Counted from the first letter of the stretch, positions 35,646-46,048 are shown. The stretch is DNA of 64,000 nucleotides from Paracoccus sediminis (GCF_900188295.1 NZ_FZNM01000007.1:1-64000), one strand, 5' to 3'. A program made the numbers and translations. Notes: generated by a model not told the origin, from the sequence alone.

Positions 35646-35698
35646 CCGGGGGCGCTTCGCCCCCCGGACCCCCAGAGGATATTTGAATGAAGAAGAAG
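35646..35698 (+). repeat. Convergent-intergenic repeat, copy C (ispG/moaA)
   Basis: Nearly identical to copy A: CCGGGGGCGCTTCGCCCCC, then CCCCCAGAGGATATTTGAA and TGAAGAAGAAG. The right end lies three bases before the moaA stop codon. Confidence 0.85.
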
Positions 35699-35701
35699 CG
35701 G

Positions 35702-36709
35702 TCAGCCGCCGGTATGGCTCATGTGCCGGGTCATCTGGCCCGTGACGGTCTGGCGCGAATAATCGAAATCATGGCCCTTGGGCTTATTCGCGATGGCGGC
35801 GCGGATGGCGTCTATCAACACCGCATCATCGCCGGATGCCCGCAGCGGCGCGCGCAGGTCGGCGTTGTCTTCCTGACCCAGGCACATGAACAATTCGCCC
35901 GTGCAGGTCAGGCGGACGCGGTTGCAGCTTTCGCAGAAATTATGCGTCAGCGGGGTGATGAAGCCGATCTTCTGGCCGGTTTCCCGCAAGCGGACATAGC
36001 GGGCGGGTCCGCCGGTCCGTTCCGCCAGGTCCATCAGCGTGAATCGTTCGGCCAGCCGGGCGCGCAGGTCGGACAGCGGCCAGTACTGGTCCAGCCGATC
36101 CTCGTTGCCCAAATCGCCCATCGGCATGACTTCGATGAAGGTCAGGTCATGGCCCTGATCGCCGCACCAGCGGACCAGGTCGAACAGTTCGCCATCGTTC
36201 ACGCCCCTCAGCGCCACCACGTTGATCTTGACCCGCAGCCCTGCGGCGGCCGCGGCGCGGATGCCGTCCAGCACCTGCGGCAGGCGGCCCCAGCGCGTGA
36301 TGGCGGCGAACTTGTCGGGATCCAGCGTGTCCAGCGACACGTTCACCCGGCGGACGCCGCAATCGGCCAGTTCGCCCGCAAAGCGACCAAGCTGGCTGCC
36401 GTTGGTCGTCAGGGTCAATTCCTCCAGCCCCGCGCCCAGATGGCGCGACATGGCGTGGAAAAAGCCCATGATGTTGCGGCGCACCAATGGCTCGCCCCCG
36501 GTGATGCGCAGTTTCTGCACCCCCAGGCCGACAAAGGCGCTGCACAGGCGGTCCAGCTCCTCCAGCGTCAGCAATTCGGCCTTGGGCAGGAACTGCATAT
36601 GTTCGGCCATGCAGTATACGCAGCGGAAATCGCAGCGGTCCGTGACAGACACCCGCAGATAGGTGATCGGCCGCGCAAAAGGGTCGATAAGGGGCGCTGC
36701 GTGTTGCAT
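35702..36709 (-). CDS. moaA: GTP 3',8-cyclase (molybdenum cofactor biosynthesis)
   Basis: A 335-residue radical SAM enzyme that starts molybdenum cofactor synthesis from GTP. The radical SAM cluster is bound by CDFRCVYC (CxxxCxxC), followed by [14 protein letters not shown] second cluster site is formed by [21 protein letters not shown]. The C-terminus ends in HTGG, the conserved double glycine needed by MoaA. No other moa gene is nearby. It converges on ispG across repeat copy C. Confidence 0.95.
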   Translation of the reverse strand: MQHAAPLIDPFARPITYLRVSVTDRCDFRCVYCMAEHMQFLPKAELLTLEELDRLCSAFVGLGVQKLRITGGEPLVRRNIMGFFHAMSRHLGAGLEELTLTTNGSQLGRFAGELADCGVRRVNVSLDTLDPDKFAAITRWGRLPQVLDGIRAAAAAGLRVKINVVALRGVNDGELFDLVRWCGDQGHDLTFIEVMPMGDLGNEDRLDQYWPLSDLRARLAERFTLMDLAERTGGPARYVRLRETGQKIGFITPLTHNFCESCNRVRLTCTGELFMCLGQEDNADLRAPLRASGDDAVLIDAIRAAIANKPKGHDFDYSRQTVTGQMTRHMSHTGG

Positions 36710-36819
36710 CGTTGCAATCTAGGCCCACGGGCGGACGCATACAAGCCGCGGCGACCGGTGGACTGTTTCGCCGGGGGCGGGCTAATCTGTCCGGGACAAG
36801 GGATAAGGGGGGATAACCC

Positions 36820-37329
36820 ATGCGCATGACCACCGCTGCACCGGCAATGATTCTGGCGGCGACCGTGCTGGCGGGCTGCACGCCGGGCGCGATGACGACC
36901 GGCCGGACGGACGCCCCGGCGGCGGCGCAGACGCGGATGACCGGCGAACAGGTCGCCGCCGCAGCGGCCATCACCCGCGCCCCGGCGCCCCGGCCGGCGG
37001 CGCGCGCCACCGCCGCGCAGCTTGACACGACCACGCCCGAACAGCGGGCCGCCGCCGCCCAGCCTGCCCCGGCGGCCGAGACGCGGCTGGGCACCACCAT
37101 CGCGTCGCTGGGCAACCCGTCCGAGGGAGGGTTCTGGATCAAGACGCCCTTGGTCAGCGAACGCGGCATCGGGCGGATCGTCAATCCGGCAACCGGCAAA
37201 TCGGCCAAGGTCGATCTCATTCCGCTGGACGGTCCGGCCAGCGGGGGTTCGCAGGTGTCGCTGTCGGCACTGCAATTGCTGGGCGTGTCGCTGACGGACT
37301 TGCCAACGATCGAAGTCTATCGGTCCTGA
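36820..37329 (+). CDS. Conserved outer-surface or periplasmic lipoprotein
   Basis: A 169-residue protein with an N-terminal signal peptide and lipobox LAGC (cysteine near residue 20). An Ala/Pro/Thr-rich linker follows up to about residue 85. The C-terminal domain (TTIASLGNPSEGGFWIKTPL, then ERGIGRIVNPATGKSAKVDL) is recognisably shared with other Rhodobacteraceae lipoproteins of unknown role, often misnamed D-galactarate dehydratase. The residue after the cysteine is Thr, not Asp, so Lol-dependent transport to the outer membrane is expected. The 3' end overlaps alkD tail to tail by 13 bases. Confidence 0.7.
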   Translation: MRMTTAAPAMILAATVLAGCTPGAMTTGRTDAPAAAQTRMTGEQVAAAAAITRAPAPRPAARATAAQLDTTTPEQRAAAAQPAPAAETRLGTTIASLGNPSEGGFWIKTPLVSERGIGRIVNPATGKSAKVDLIPLDGPASGGSQVSLSALQLLGVSLTDLPTIEVYRS

Positions 37330-37991
37330 ACCAGCCGCAGGGCTTCCTTGCGCGCAAAGGGTTTCATCCGCGCCCCGTGGTTGTCCAGAAAGGCCCGGAC
37401 GCGGGGCAGGTCGCGTTTCGACAGGTCGCGCAGCCACCAGGCGATCGCCTTCTGGATGAACCAGTCGCGGTCATCGGCCAGTCTGGCCGCCCAGTTCAGC
37501 GCGCGTTCGCGATGGGCCAGGTCGTCGGGTTTGGGATTGTTCATCTTGGCCCAGGGCAGGGTGCCCACCAGGGCGGCGCGGCGCGCCCACATGTTCGGAT
37601 GGTCAAGCCAGGCCTCCGCCTGATCCAGACGGCCCGGATCGGCCACCAGCCGCTTTTGCCCCGCGATCATTGTCTGATCCGCGATGGCCCAGCCGTCGAA
37701 GTCGACCACCCAACCGGCGATCCGCGTCCAGACGGCCTCGTCGGGGCGGATGCGGGCCTGGACCAGCAGCTTGGCGGCGGCGATGCGCGCCTCGTGGATG
37801 TCGCTGGCCCACAGATCGGCCGCAAGCCCAAGCCGTCCGTCCAGATCGCGCATGGCGCGCCAATGCGCGACCAGCCCGTCGATTTGCGGAGTAGGCACCC
37901 CTAGATAGATGCGCGGCGTCTTGTGATAGGCCAGCATCTGATCGGCCCTTTGGGGGTCGGCCAGCGCCCGCAACGCGTCCAGTTCGTCCAT
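37317..37991 (-). CDS. DNA alkylation repair protein (AlkD-like, HEAT repeats)
   Basis: A 224-residue all-helical protein of the AlkC/AlkD superfamily, DNA glycosylases that remove alkylated bases such as 3- and 7-methylpurines. Typical segments are WASDIHEARIAAAKLLVQAR, the aromatic cluster WVVDFDGWAIADQT, and near the C-terminus DRDWFIQKAIAWWLRDLSKR. The last contains the Trp/Asp/Arg region that frames the lesion in AlkD. It is divergent from aroA and convergent with the lipoprotein gene. Confidence 0.82.
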   Translation of the reverse strand: MDELDALRALADPQRADQMLAYHKTPRIYLGVPTPQIDGLVAHWRAMRDLDGRLGLAADLWASDIHEARIAAAKLLVQARIRPDEAVWTRIAGWVVDFDGWAIADQTMIAGQKRLVADPGRLDQAEAWLDHPNMWARRAALVGTLPWAKMNNPKPDDLAHRERALNWAARLADDRDWFIQKAIAWWLRDLSKRDLPRVRAFLDNHGARMKPFARKEALRLVQDR

Positions 37992-38074
37992 CGCATCCTC
38001 CGGTCCCTCTGTTCTAGGGGTGGCAGAGGCTGCCTGCCAGCGGTAAAAGAACCCCGCAATCAGCAGGTGTGCCC

Positions 38075-39406
38075 ATGTCCCATTCGTCCGACCCCCGCCC
38101 GATGACCGCCCGCCGCAGTGGCCCGCTGACGGGGACGGCGACGGTGCCGGGCGACAAGTCGATCAGCCACCGGGCGCTGATCCTGGGCGCGCTGTCGGTG
38201 GGCGAGACGCGCATTACCGGCCTGCTGGAAGGCCAGGACGTGCTGGATACCGCCAAGGCGATGGCTGCGTTCGGGGCGCAGGTGGAACGGGTGGGCGACG
38301 GGGAATGGTCGGTTCACGGCGTCGGCGTCGGTGGATATTCCGAACCCGACGGGGTGATCGACTGCGGCAATTCCGGGACCGGAGTGCGGCTTATCATGGG
38401 GGCTATGGCCACCACGCCCATTGCCGCGACCTTCACGGGCGACGCCAGCCTGTCGCGCCGTCCCATGGCGCGCGTGACCGACCCGCTGGCCCTGTTCGGC
38501 GCCCAGATCACGGCGCGCGAAGGCGGGCGTCTGCCGATCACGATCCGGGGGGCGGCCAATCCGCTTCCGGTGCGCTATCACACTCCGGTCGCCAGCGCGC
38601 AGATCAAGTCCGCGATCCTGCTGGCCGGTTTGAACGCGCCGGGCGAAACCGTGGTGATCGAGACCGAGCCGACCCGCGATCATTCCGAACGGATGCTGGC
38701 CGGGTTCGGCGCCGACATCCGCACCGAACGAACGGACGAAGGCCACGTCATCACCCTGCAAGGCCGCCCTGAACTGCGGGCGCAGCCGGTGGCCGTACCG
38801 CGCGATCCGTCAAGCGCGGCCTTTCCCGTCGCCGCCGCGCTGATCGTGCCGGGATCCGAGATCCGCGTGCCGGGTGTCAGCCGCAACCCCACACGCGACG
38901 GCCTGTATGTCACGCTGTTGGAGATGGGCGCGGACATCATTGTCGAGAACGAACGCGAGGAAGGCGGAGAGCCGGTGGCCGATCTTGTGGTGCGGCATGG
39001 TTCCCTCAAGGGCGTGACCGTCCCTGCTGGACGCGCGGCCAGCATGATCGACGAATTCCCGATCCTGTCGGTCATCGCGGCCTTTGCCGAAGGCAGGACC
39101 GTGATGAACGGCGTGTCGGAACTGCGCGTCAAGGAAAGCGACCGGATCGACGCGATGGCGCGGGGACTGGAGGCGAACGGCGTCCGGGTCGAGGAAACGA
39201 AGGACAGCCTGACCGTTCATGGCATGGGCCGGGTGCCGGGCGGAGGAACGGCCGTCACGCATCTGGACCACCGCATCGCCATGTCGTTTTTGGTCCTGGG
39301 GCTGGCCACCGAGGAGCCGGTGTCCATCGACGACGGCGCGCCGATTGCCACATCCTTCCCCGATTTCCTGCCGCTGATGCGCCGGATCGGCGCCGATCTG
39401 GGCTAG
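38075..39406 (+). CDS. aroA: 3-phosphoshikimate 1-carboxyvinyltransferase, class II-like
   Basis: A 443-residue EPSP synthase of the shikimate pathway. It carries [34 protein letters not shown] and [15 protein letters not shown], the four motifs (GDKx, SAQxK, RxHxE, NxTR) that mark class II enzymes like the Agrobacterium CP4 enzyme. At the position where CP4 has alanine in GNAATG, this protein has glycine in GNSGTG, so tolerance to glyphosate cannot be assumed. ATG 38075 gives the family's [10 protein letters not shown] start; a GTG six bases upstream is possible. The stop overlaps the VOC gene tail to tail by four bases. Confidence 0.94.
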   Translation: MSHSSDPRPMTARRSGPLTGTATVPGDKSISHRALILGALSVGETRITGLLEGQDVLDTAKAMAAFGAQVERVGDGEWSVHGVGVGGYSEPDGVIDCGNSGTGVRLIMGAMATTPIAATFTGDASLSRRPMARVTDPLALFGAQITAREGGRLPITIRGAANPLPVRYHTPVASAQIKSAILLAGLNAPGETVVIETEPTRDHSERMLAGFGADIRTERTDEGHVITLQGRPELRAQPVAVPRDPSSAAFPVAAALIVPGSEIRVPGVSRNPTRDGLYVTLLEMGADIIVENEREEGGEPVADLVVRHGSLKGVTVPAGRAASMIDEFPILSVIAAFAEGRTVMNGVSELRVKESDRIDAMARGLEANGVRVEETKDSLTVHGMGRVPGGGTAVTHLDHRIAMSFLVLGLATEEPVSIDDGAPIATSFPDFLPLMRRIGADLG

Positions 39407-39786
39407 GCTGGCTGTTCGTCGAACTTGGCTTCGATGTTGTTCCCGTCGGGATCCAGCACATAGGCCGCGTAATACCCCGGATGATAGTCACGCAGTCCCG
39501 GCCCGCCGTTGTCCGTCCCGCCGGCTGCGATGCCTGCGGCGTGAAAGGCCTGAACTTCGGCACGCGACCGGGCTAAAAAGCACAGGTGGATCCGGCTGGG
39601 CGGGATCTCGGCCTCGGCCTGATCCAGATAAAATTCATTCAGTTCCAGCCAGTCGCGCCCCCTGTGCACCTTGCCGCCATGGCCAAGGGCATCGAACAGC
39701 GCAAGGTAGAATGCGCTTGACCGGTCGAAGCTGGATGAATGAATATGGATATGATGGATAAGCCTAAAAGCAGTCTCGTTCTTCAT
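39403..39786 (-). CDS. VOC-family (glyoxalase/bleomycin-resistance fold) protein
   Basis: A 127-residue protein with the vicinal oxygen chelate fold: [27 protein letters not shown] at the start, [20 protein letters not shown] in the middle and [17 protein letters not shown] at the end, the last being the hallmark of the family. Histidine and glutamate at these places suggest metal binding, but the substrate cannot be inferred. The ATG at 39786 lies 41 bases after prpE on the same strand, so read-through from prpE is likely. An upstream ATG at 39831 is possible but overlaps prpE. Confidence 0.78.
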   Translation of the reverse strand: MKNETAFRLIHHIHIHSSSFDRSSAFYLALFDALGHGGKVHRGRDWLELNEFYLDQAEAEIPPSRIHLCFLARSRAEVQAFHAAGIAAGGTDNGGPGLRDYHPGYYAAYVLDPDGNNIEAKFDEQPA

Positions 39787-39827
39787 GGTCGCCTCCGCCT
39801 GACGAACGCCACAGTGCCGGGTTGGTT

Positions 39828-41735
39828 TCAACCCTTTCCGTCACCGGCGCGTTGCGGATAACCCATCATGCGCAAAACTGCCGCAATCTCGGTGAGGACC
39901 GCGGGGTCGTCGATCGTGGCGGGCGTCTTGAAGGCTTCGCCATCGGCGATCTTGACCATTGTCGCGCGCAGGATCTTGCCTGACCGCGTCTTGGGCAACC
40001 GGTCCACCACGCAGGCGGTCTTGAAGGCCGCCACCGGGCCGATCCGGTCGCGGACCATGCCGACGACTTCCCGGACCACCTGGGCGTCGGGGGCGTTGGT
40101 GCCTTTTTTCAGGCACAGGAGGCCCAACGGCAACTGACCTTTCAGACGGTCGGCCACGCCGATCACGGCGCATTCGGCGACGGCGGGATGGGCGGACAGA
40201 ACTTCCTCCATCGCGCCGGTGGACAGGCGGTGGCCCGCGACGTTGATGACGTCATCGGTGCGCGCCATGACATACAGGTATCCGTCTGCGTCGATGTATC
40301 CCGCATCGCCCGTTTCATAATAGCCGGGAAAATGCGACAGATAGGCCTTGTTGAAACGGTCTTCGGCGTTCCAGAGGGTCGGCAGGGTGCCTGGCGGCAG
40401 GGGCAGCTTGATCGCGACGGCGCCCAGGGTGCCCGGCGCGACCGGATGGCCCGCCTCGTCCAGGATCCAAACGTCATAGCCCGGCAGCACGACAGACGGA
40501 CTGCCGTGCTTCACGGGCAAAAGCTCGATCCCCACGGGGTTCGACACGATGGGCCAGCCGGTTTCAGTCTGCCACCAGTGGTCGATGACTGGAACGCCCA
40601 GCTTCTCCTCGGCCCATCGGATCGTGTCCGGATCGGCGCGTTCGCCCGCAAGATACAACGTCTTGAACCGGCCGAGGTCGTGATCGCCTATCAGCTTGCC
40701 TTCGGGATCCTCGCGGCGGATCGCGCGGATCGCGGTCGGGGCGCTGAAGAAACTCTTGACGCGGTGGTTCTGGATCACCCGCCAATAGGCGGCGGCATCC
40801 GGCGTGCCCACCGGCTTGCCCTCGAACACGATGGTTGTCGCACCCACGGTCAGCGGGCCATAGCAGATGTAGCTGTGGCCCACGACCCAGCCCACGTCGG
40901 ACGCGGCCCAGAACACGTCGCCCGCGTCGATGTCATAGACATGCTTCATCGACCAGGCCAGGGCGACCATATGCCCGCCGGTATGGCGCACCACGCCCTT
41001 GGGCTGGCCGGTGGTTCCCGAGGTATACAGCACATATGCCGGATGATTGCCCTCGACCGGCACGCAGTCGGCGGGTTCCGCGCCGTGCCGGAAATCATGC
41101 CAATCCAGATCCCGCCCCGGAATCATCGGGGCGGGATCCTGATCGCGCTGCAAGATCACACAGAAATCGGGCTTGTGGGCCGCTTCGTCGATGGCGCGGT
41201 CCAGCAGGGGCTTGTAGGACACGGTGCGCCCCGGTTCCACACCGCAGGATGCCGCGAGGACGGCCTTTGGGGTGGCGTCATCTATGCGCACGGCCAGTTC
41301 ATGCGCCGCAAAGCCGCCGAAGACGACCGAATGGATCGCGCCCAGCCGCGCGCAGGCCAGCATCGCCTCCAACGCCTCGGGGACCATCGGCATGTAGATG
41401 ATGACACGGTCGCCCTTTTCGATGCCCTGGGCGCGCAGGGCACCGGCAAGGCCGGCCACCCGGTCGCGCAGGTCGGCATAGGTGATGCGGCCCGTGGTCC
41501 CGGTGATCGGGCTGTCGTGGATGATCGCAACCTGATCGCCGCGACCGGATTCGACATGGCGGTCCACCGCGTTCCAGCAGGCGTTCAGCATACCGTCCGC
41601 GAACCATTCCCCCGCCGGTCCCTGGTCGAAGAAGGCCCGGCTTGGCGGGCGGTCCCAGTCGATCCTGCGGGCGGCATCCATCCAGAACCCTTCCGGGTCC
41701 GCCTGCCAGGCAGCATAGGTATCGCGATAGGACAT
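39828..41735 (-). CDS. prpE: Propionyl-CoA synthetase (acyl-CoA ligase)
   Basis: A 635-residue AMP-forming ligase. The AMP-binding core is YVLYTSGTTGQPKGVVR, followed by WWQTETGWPIV and YYETGDAGYIDADGYLYVMA; the hinge and CoA region has DDVINVAGHRLSTGAMEEVL and the catalytic lysine of LPKTRSGKILRATM. The segment FSAPTAIRAIRREDPEG and the N-terminal YAAWQADPEGFW favour PrpE over Acs. Upstream lie TTTGCAAA boxes like those bound by short-chain acyl-CoA regulators, which supports a role in propionate use. It follows maeB on the same strand after 234 bases. Confidence 0.9.
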   Translation of the reverse strand: MSYRDTYAAWQADPEGFWMDAARRIDWDRPPSRAFFDQGPAGEWFADGMLNACWNAVDRHVESGRGDQVAIIHDSPITGTTGRITYADLRDRVAGLAGALRAQGIEKGDRVIIYMPMVPEALEAMLACARLGAIHSVVFGGFAAHELAVRIDDATPKAVLAASCGVEPGRTVSYKPLLDRAIDEAAHKPDFCVILQRDQDPAPMIPGRDLDWHDFRHGAEPADCVPVEGNHPAYVLYTSGTTGQPKGVVRHTGGHMVALAWSMKHVYDIDAGDVFWAASDVGWVVGHSYICYGPLTVGATTIVFEGKPVGTPDAAAYWRVIQNHRVKSFFSAPTAIRAIRREDPEGKLIGDHDLGRFKTLYLAGERADPDTIRWAEEKLGVPVIDHWWQTETGWPIVSNPVGIELLPVKHGSPSVVLPGYDVWILDEAGHPVAPGTLGAVAIKLPLPPGTLPTLWNAEDRFNKAYLSHFPGYYETGDAGYIDADGYLYVMARTDDVINVAGHRLSTGAMEEVLSAHPAVAECAVIGVADRLKGQLPLGLLCLKKGTNAPDAQVVREVVGMVRDRIGPVAAFKTACVVDRLPKTRSGKILRATMVKIADGEAFKTPATIDDPAVLTEIAAVLRMMGYPQRAGDGKG

Positions 41736-41794
41736 GCTTCGGCTCTCCTCACTCCTGCGTGTTGTTATGCGTCAGGCGCAAGGTCATGCAACGA

Positions 41795-41808
41795 TGTTAG
41801 CGAAAGCG
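41795..41808. promoter_or_regulatory. Partial CceR-like site upstream of prpE
   Basis: TGTTAGCGAAAGCG shares the left half and centre of the edd, zwf and pyk palindromes but not the right half (11 of 14 positions). It lies 60 bases upstream of the prpE start. Weak on its own. Confidence 0.3.
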
Positions 41809-41852
41809 GGCCTTGGCCGGGGGCATGAATTCTGCCGACGCCCTGGCAATCC

Positions 41853-41920
41853 TTTGCAAAACGGATCGGGCTGCAAAGCGGCCGGTGCACGACCGCGGTT
41901 TTTGCAAACATGCCCGCAAA
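41853..41920. promoter_or_regulatory. Cluster of TTTGCAAA boxes upstream of prpE (ScfR-type operator)
   Basis: Two perfect TTTGCAAA boxes lie at 41853-41860 and 41901-41908, with diverged copies GCTGCAAA at 41870 and CCCGCAAA at 41913. The last pair has the arrangement TTTGCAAA-N4-CCCGCAAA, close to the TTTGCAAA-N4-TTTGCAAA site described for PccR of Rhodobacter sphaeroides. The pair is about 166 bases upstream of the prpE start. Confidence 0.6.
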
Positions 41921-41969
41921 AGGGGGAATGCGCCGGGCGGTCGTGGGCCGAATCGCCCGGCCTCTGGTG

Positions 41970-44249
41970 CTAGCTGTAATGCGCGACCGGGGTTCCGGCG
42001 ATGACGCTCATGTTCAGCAGCCCGCGTGCGGTGATGGACGGCGTGACGATATGGGCGCGGTTCCCCATCCCCATCAGGATCGGCCCGACCTCCAGCCCGT
42101 TGGCGCGCATCTTCAACGCGTTGCGCACGCCCGATGCCGCGTCCGTGCCAGGAAAGACCAGGACATTCGCGATGCCTTCCAGACGCGATCCGGGAAAGAT
42201 GCGCTCGCGCAGCGCCGGATCCAGGGCGGCATCCACATGCATTTCCCCGTCGTACATGAAGTCTGGTTTGCGCGCGTCCAGCAAGGCCAGGGCGTCGCGC
42301 ATCTTGCGTCCGGTATAGGTGTCGAGGTTGCCGAACTGCGAATGGCAGCACAGCGCGATCTTGGGCGTCAGGCCGAACCGGCGGACATGGCGGGCGGCGC
42401 CCATGACCGTTTCCATGATCTGCCGGGGCGTCGGATCGTCGTTGCATTGCGTGTCGGCGATGAACAGCGGCCCGTCTTCCAGAATAATCATCGACAGCGC
42501 CCCCAAGGGGTCCAGGCCATCGCTGGCCAGAATCTCGCGGATATAGCGCAGGTGCCAGGAATACTGCCCGAACGTGCCGCAGATCAGGCTGTCGGCCTCG
42601 GCCCGGTGGACCATGACGGCGGCAATGGCGGTGGTGTTGGTGCGCATGATCGCGCGGGCAATGTCGGGGCTGACCCCCCGCCGCGCCATCAGTTGGTGAT
42701 AGGTTTCCCAATAATCGCGATAGCGGGGATCGTTTTCGGGGTTCACGATCTCGAAGTCGCGTTCCGGGCGGATCGGCAGGCCGGCGCGTTCGGCGCGGGT
42801 GGCGATGACATCCGGGCGGCCGATCAGGATGGGCACATCGGTCGTTTCCTCCAGCATGGCGTTGGCGGCGCGCAGGACGCGCTCGTCCTCGCCCTCGGCA
42901 AAGGCAATGCGGCGGGTGGCGGTCGCGGCGGCCTCGAACACGGGGCGCATGATGAGGGCGGACCGGAAGACCGAACTGTCCAGCTTGCGCTTGTAGGCCT
43001 CCAGATCGGCGATGGGCCGCGTCGCCACGCCGGTCTGCATCGCCGCGCGGGCCACGGCGGAACTGACCACCCCGACAAGGCGGGGGTCAAAGGGCTTGGG
43101 GATCAGGTATTCGGCGCCGAAGGTCAGCGTCTCGCCCCGATAGGCGGCGGCGGCTTCGGCGGCGGTGGTGGCGCGGGCCAGGGCGGCGATGCCCTCGATG
43201 CAGGCCAGTTCCATGTCCGCGTTGATGGTGGTCGCGCCCACGTCAAGCGCGCCCCGGAAGATGAAGGGGAAGCACAGGACGTTGTTCACCTGGTTGGGAA
43301 AATCGCTGCGGCCCGTGGCGATGATCGCGTCGGGGGCGACGGCGCGGGCATCGTCGGGCAGGATTTCCGGGGTGGGGTTCGCCAGCGCGAAGATGATCGG
43401 ACGGCGGGCCATTTTCGCCACCATCTCGGGCTTCAGCACGCCCGGACCGGACAGGCCCAGGAACAGGTCGGCGCCGTCCATCACCTCGGCCAGCGTGCGG
43501 GCCTCGGTGTCCTGGGCAAACGCGGCCTTCTGGATCGTCATGTCCTCGACCCGGTCCTTGTAGACCAGGCCATGGATGTCGCACAGCCAGACGTTTTCCT
43601 GTTTGACGCCCAGCTTCAGCAGCATGTTGAGGCAGGCGATCCCCGCCGCCCCGCCGCCGGTGGACACGACCTTGATGTCGGAAAACCGCTTGCCCGCGAC
43701 ATGCAGCGCGTTGGTCGCCGCCGCGCCGACGACGATGGCGGTGCCGTGCTGGTCGTCGTGAAAGACCGGAATGTTCATCCGTTCCCGGCACAGCTTTTCG
43801 ACGATGAAGCAGTCGGGGGCCTTGATGTCTTCCAGATTGATCGCGCCAAACGTCGGCTCGAGCGCGCAGACGATGTCGGCCAGCTTTTCGGGATCGGATT
43901 CGTTCACCTCGATGTCGAAACAGTCGATGTTGGCGAATTTCTTGAACAGGACGGCCTTGCCCTCCATCACCGGCTTGGACGCGGCGGCGCCGATGTTGCC
44001 CAGGCCCAGGACCGCCGTGCCGTTCGACACCACCGCGACCAGGTTCCCGCGCGACGTGTAACGGCTGGCATTGGCGGGGTCGGCCTTGATTTCCAGGCAA
44101 GCCTCGGCCACGCCGGGGGAATAGGCGCGGGACAGGTCGCGGCCGTTAGCCAGCGGTTTGGTTGCGCGGATTTCCAGCTTACCCGGACGCGGGAATTCGT
44201 GATAATCCAGCGCCTCTTGCCGGGCATTGTCCTGTCTGCGTTCTTCCAT
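41970..44249 (-). CDS. maeB: NADP-dependent malic enzyme with C-terminal phosphotransacetylase-like domain
   Basis: A 759-residue two-domain protein. The N-terminal malic enzyme part has [36 protein letters not shown] and [14 protein letters not shown]; the NADP-binding loop is [16 protein letters not shown]. From about residue 430 the chain continues as a phosphate acetyltransferase-like domain ([38 protein letters not shown]) that in this family acts in allosteric control rather than catalysis. It makes pyruvate and NADPH from malate. An inverted repeat at 44271-44288 just upstream may be an operator. Confidence 0.94.
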   Translation of the reverse strand: MEERRQDNARQEALDYHEFPRPGKLEIRATKPLANGRDLSRAYSPGVAEACLEIKADPANASRYTSRGNLVAVVSNGTAVLGLGNIGAAASKPVMEGKAVLFKKFANIDCFDIEVNESDPEKLADIVCALEPTFGAINLEDIKAPDCFIVEKLCRERMNIPVFHDDQHGTAIVVGAAATNALHVAGKRFSDIKVVSTGGGAAGIACLNMLLKLGVKQENVWLCDIHGLVYKDRVEDMTIQKAAFAQDTEARTLAEVMDGADLFLGLSGPGVLKPEMVAKMARRPIIFALANPTPEILPDDARAVAPDAIIATGRSDFPNQVNNVLCFPFIFRGALDVGATTINADMELACIEGIAALARATTAAEAAAAYRGETLTFGAEYLIPKPFDPRLVGVVSSAVARAAMQTGVATRPIADLEAYKRKLDSSVFRSALIMRPVFEAAATATRRIAFAEGEDERVLRAANAMLEETTDVPILIGRPDVIATRAERAGLPIRPERDFEIVNPENDPRYRDYWETYHQLMARRGVSPDIARAIMRTNTTAIAAVMVHRAEADSLICGTFGQYSWHLRYIREILASDGLDPLGALSMIILEDGPLFIADTQCNDDPTPRQIMETVMGAARHVRRFGLTPKIALCCHSQFGNLDTYTGRKMRDALALLDARKPDFMYDGEMHVDAALDPALRERIFPGSRLEGIANVLVFPGTDAASGVRNALKMRANGLEVGPILMGMGNRAHIVTPSITARGLLNMSVIAGTPVAHYS

Positions 44250-44372
44250 CCTGGCCCCTCCGGTTCAAACTGGTTGAGCGTTAAACCATTTTCGCAACGG
44301 GGAACAGCAGCGTTCGCCTTGCGTTGGCGGGCGCCCTGCGCAAAGCTGTTGTGACGATTTGAGGAGAACCGG

Positions 44373-44768
44373 ATGTCCCTGCTGGATGCCGCCCGAGAGG
44401 TGCGCGAGATGGCCTATGTGCCCTATTCCCGGTTCAAGGTCGGCGCCGCGATCCGTGGCGCGTCGGGCGCCGTCTATCGCGGCTGCAACGTGGAAAACGT
44501 CGCCTATCCCGAAGGCACCTGCGCCGAAGCGGGGGCAATCGCGGCAATGGTCGCGGCCGGGGAAACGGAACTGATCGAGGTTGCGGTGATCGCCGACAGC
44601 CCGTCGCCCGTGCCGCCCTGCGGCGGGTGCCGGCAAAAGCTGGCGGAATTCGGCCGCCACGACGCGCCCGTCCTGCTGGCCACGACCGATGGTGCGACGC
44701 TTGCCACGACGGTCGGCGAATTGCTGCCGGGACGTTTCGACGCCGGACATATGGCCAAGGCGGAATGA
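44373..44768 (+). CDS. cdd: Cytidine deaminase
   Basis: A 131-residue zinc enzyme that deaminates cytidine and deoxycytidine. The zinc site is formed by GTCAEAGAIAAM (Cys and catalytic Glu) and PPCGGCRQKLAEFG; substrate contact is the family's NVENVAYPEG. The length is that of the tetrameric class. ATG 44373 follows GAGGAG. It heads a five-gene nucleoside salvage operon, and its stop overlaps deoA by four bases. Confidence 0.93.
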   Translation: MSLLDAAREVREMAYVPYSRFKVGAAIRGASGAVYRGCNVENVAYPEGTCAEAGAIAAMVAAGETELIEVAVIADSPSPVPPCGGCRQKLAEFGRHDAPVLLATTDGATLATTVGELLPGRFDAGHMAKAE

Positions 44769-46048
44769 CCGATCCGCGTCCCGTCATCGCGGCGATCCGC
44801 GACGGCCGCGGGCTGGACGGGCCGGGCGCGGCATTGATCGCGCAGGGGCTGGCGGACGGATCGGTCAGCGATGCGCAGGCGGGCGCCTTTGCCATGGCCG
44901 TTCTGACAAGGGGCATCGGCGTGCCGGGCCGCGTGGCATTGACCCGAGCGATGCGGGATTCGGGCCATGTGCTGCACTGGGATCTGCCGGGGCCGGTGGT
45001 GGACAAGCATTCGACCGGCGGAATCGGCGATACCGTCAGCCTGATCCTGGCGCCCCTGCTGGCGGCGCGGGGGATGTTCGTGCCGATGATCTCGGGGCGC
45101 GGGCTGGGCCATACCGGCGGCACCTTGGACAAGCTCGAGGCAATTCCCGGATACCGCTGCGACCAGCCCGAGGATGATTTCCGCCGCATCGTGCGCACCG
45201 TCGGCTGCGCCATCGTCGCGGCCAGCGGCGATTTCGCCCCCGCCGACCGCAGGCTGTATGCCATCCGGGACGAATCGGCGACCGTGGAATCGATCGACCT
45301 TATCACCGCGTCGATCCTGTCCAAGAAATTCGCGGCGGGGTTGCAGGCCTTGGTGCTGGACGTGAAGGCCGGATCGGGGGCCTTTCTGCGCAAGGCCGAA
45401 TCGTCGCAGCGTTTGGCGCAGGCCTTGGTCGAGACGGCGAACGGCGCGGGTTGCGCGGCATCGGCGCTGATTACCGACATGGACCAGCCCCTGGCCCGCA
45501 GCGCCGGAAACGCACTCGAGGTGGCCGAGGCGATCCGCGTCCTGAAGGGCGAGGCGGGCGCCCTGCGCGACCTGACCCTAGCCCTGGGGGGCGAGATCCT
45601 GCGGCTGGTGGGACAGGGGCACGAGGATCTGTCCGATCTGCTGGATTCCGGTGCGGCGGCCGAGGCATTCGCCCGCATGGTCGCGGCGCAGGGCGGTCCC
45701 GCCGATCTGCTGGAACGCCCGGATGCCCATCTGGCCCAGGCGCCCGTCATTCGTCCGGTGCCCGCGCCCGAGGGACGGGTGACGGCCATCGATGTAACGG
45801 CGCTTGGCCACAGCGTGGTGGCCCTTGGCGGGGGGCGGGTTCGTGCAGGCGAAAGGATCGACCCCCGCGTCGGTCTGTCCATGCTGGCAAAGCTGGGCGA
45901 ACAGGCCGGCCCCGGCCGGCCGCTGGCGTTGGTCCATGCCGCCGACGACGCCGCCGCCGAGGTTGCGGTGGCCGCCGTCGGCGCCGCCTATCGCTTGGGC
46001 CAGGGGGGCCTGCCCGGCCCCCTGGTTCGCGACAGGATCGGGCCGTGA
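44765..46048 (+). CDS. deoA: Thymidine phosphorylase
   Basis: A 427-residue enzyme that splits thymidine and deoxyuridine to the base and deoxyribose-1-phosphate. Motifs: VVDKHSTGGIGDTVSLILAP (phosphate loop), the SGRGLGHTGGTLDKLEAIPG signature, and AIRDESATVESIDLITASIL. The ATG overlaps the cdd stop (ATGA), and deoB starts inside its own stop (GTGA). The product feeds DeoB next door. Confidence 0.94.
   Translation: MTDPRPVIAAIRDGRGLDGPGAALIAQGLADGSVSDAQAGAFAMAVLTRGIGVPGRVALTRAMRDSGHVLHWDLPGPVVDKHSTGGIGDTVSLILAPLLAARGMFVPMISGRGLGHTGGTLDKLEAIPGYRCDQPEDDFRRIVRTVGCAIVAASGDFAPADRRLYAIRDESATVESIDLITASILSKKFAAGLQALVLDVKAGSGAFLRKAESSQRLAQALVETANGAGCAASALITDMDQPLARSAGNALEVAEAIRVLKGEAGALRDLTLALGGEILRLVGQGHEDLSDLLDSGAAAEAFARMVAAQGGPADLLERPDAHLAQAPVIRPVPAPEGRVTAIDVTALGHSVVALGGGRVRAGERIDPRVGLSMLAKLGEQAGPGRPLALVHAADDAAAEVAVAAVGAAYRLGQGGLPGPLVRDRIGP

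Noticed and set aside
41910..44354. 814-codon plus-strand open frame opposite maeB
   Set aside because: Mirror frame of a well-conserved enzyme gene in GC-rich DNA; no domain recognised.
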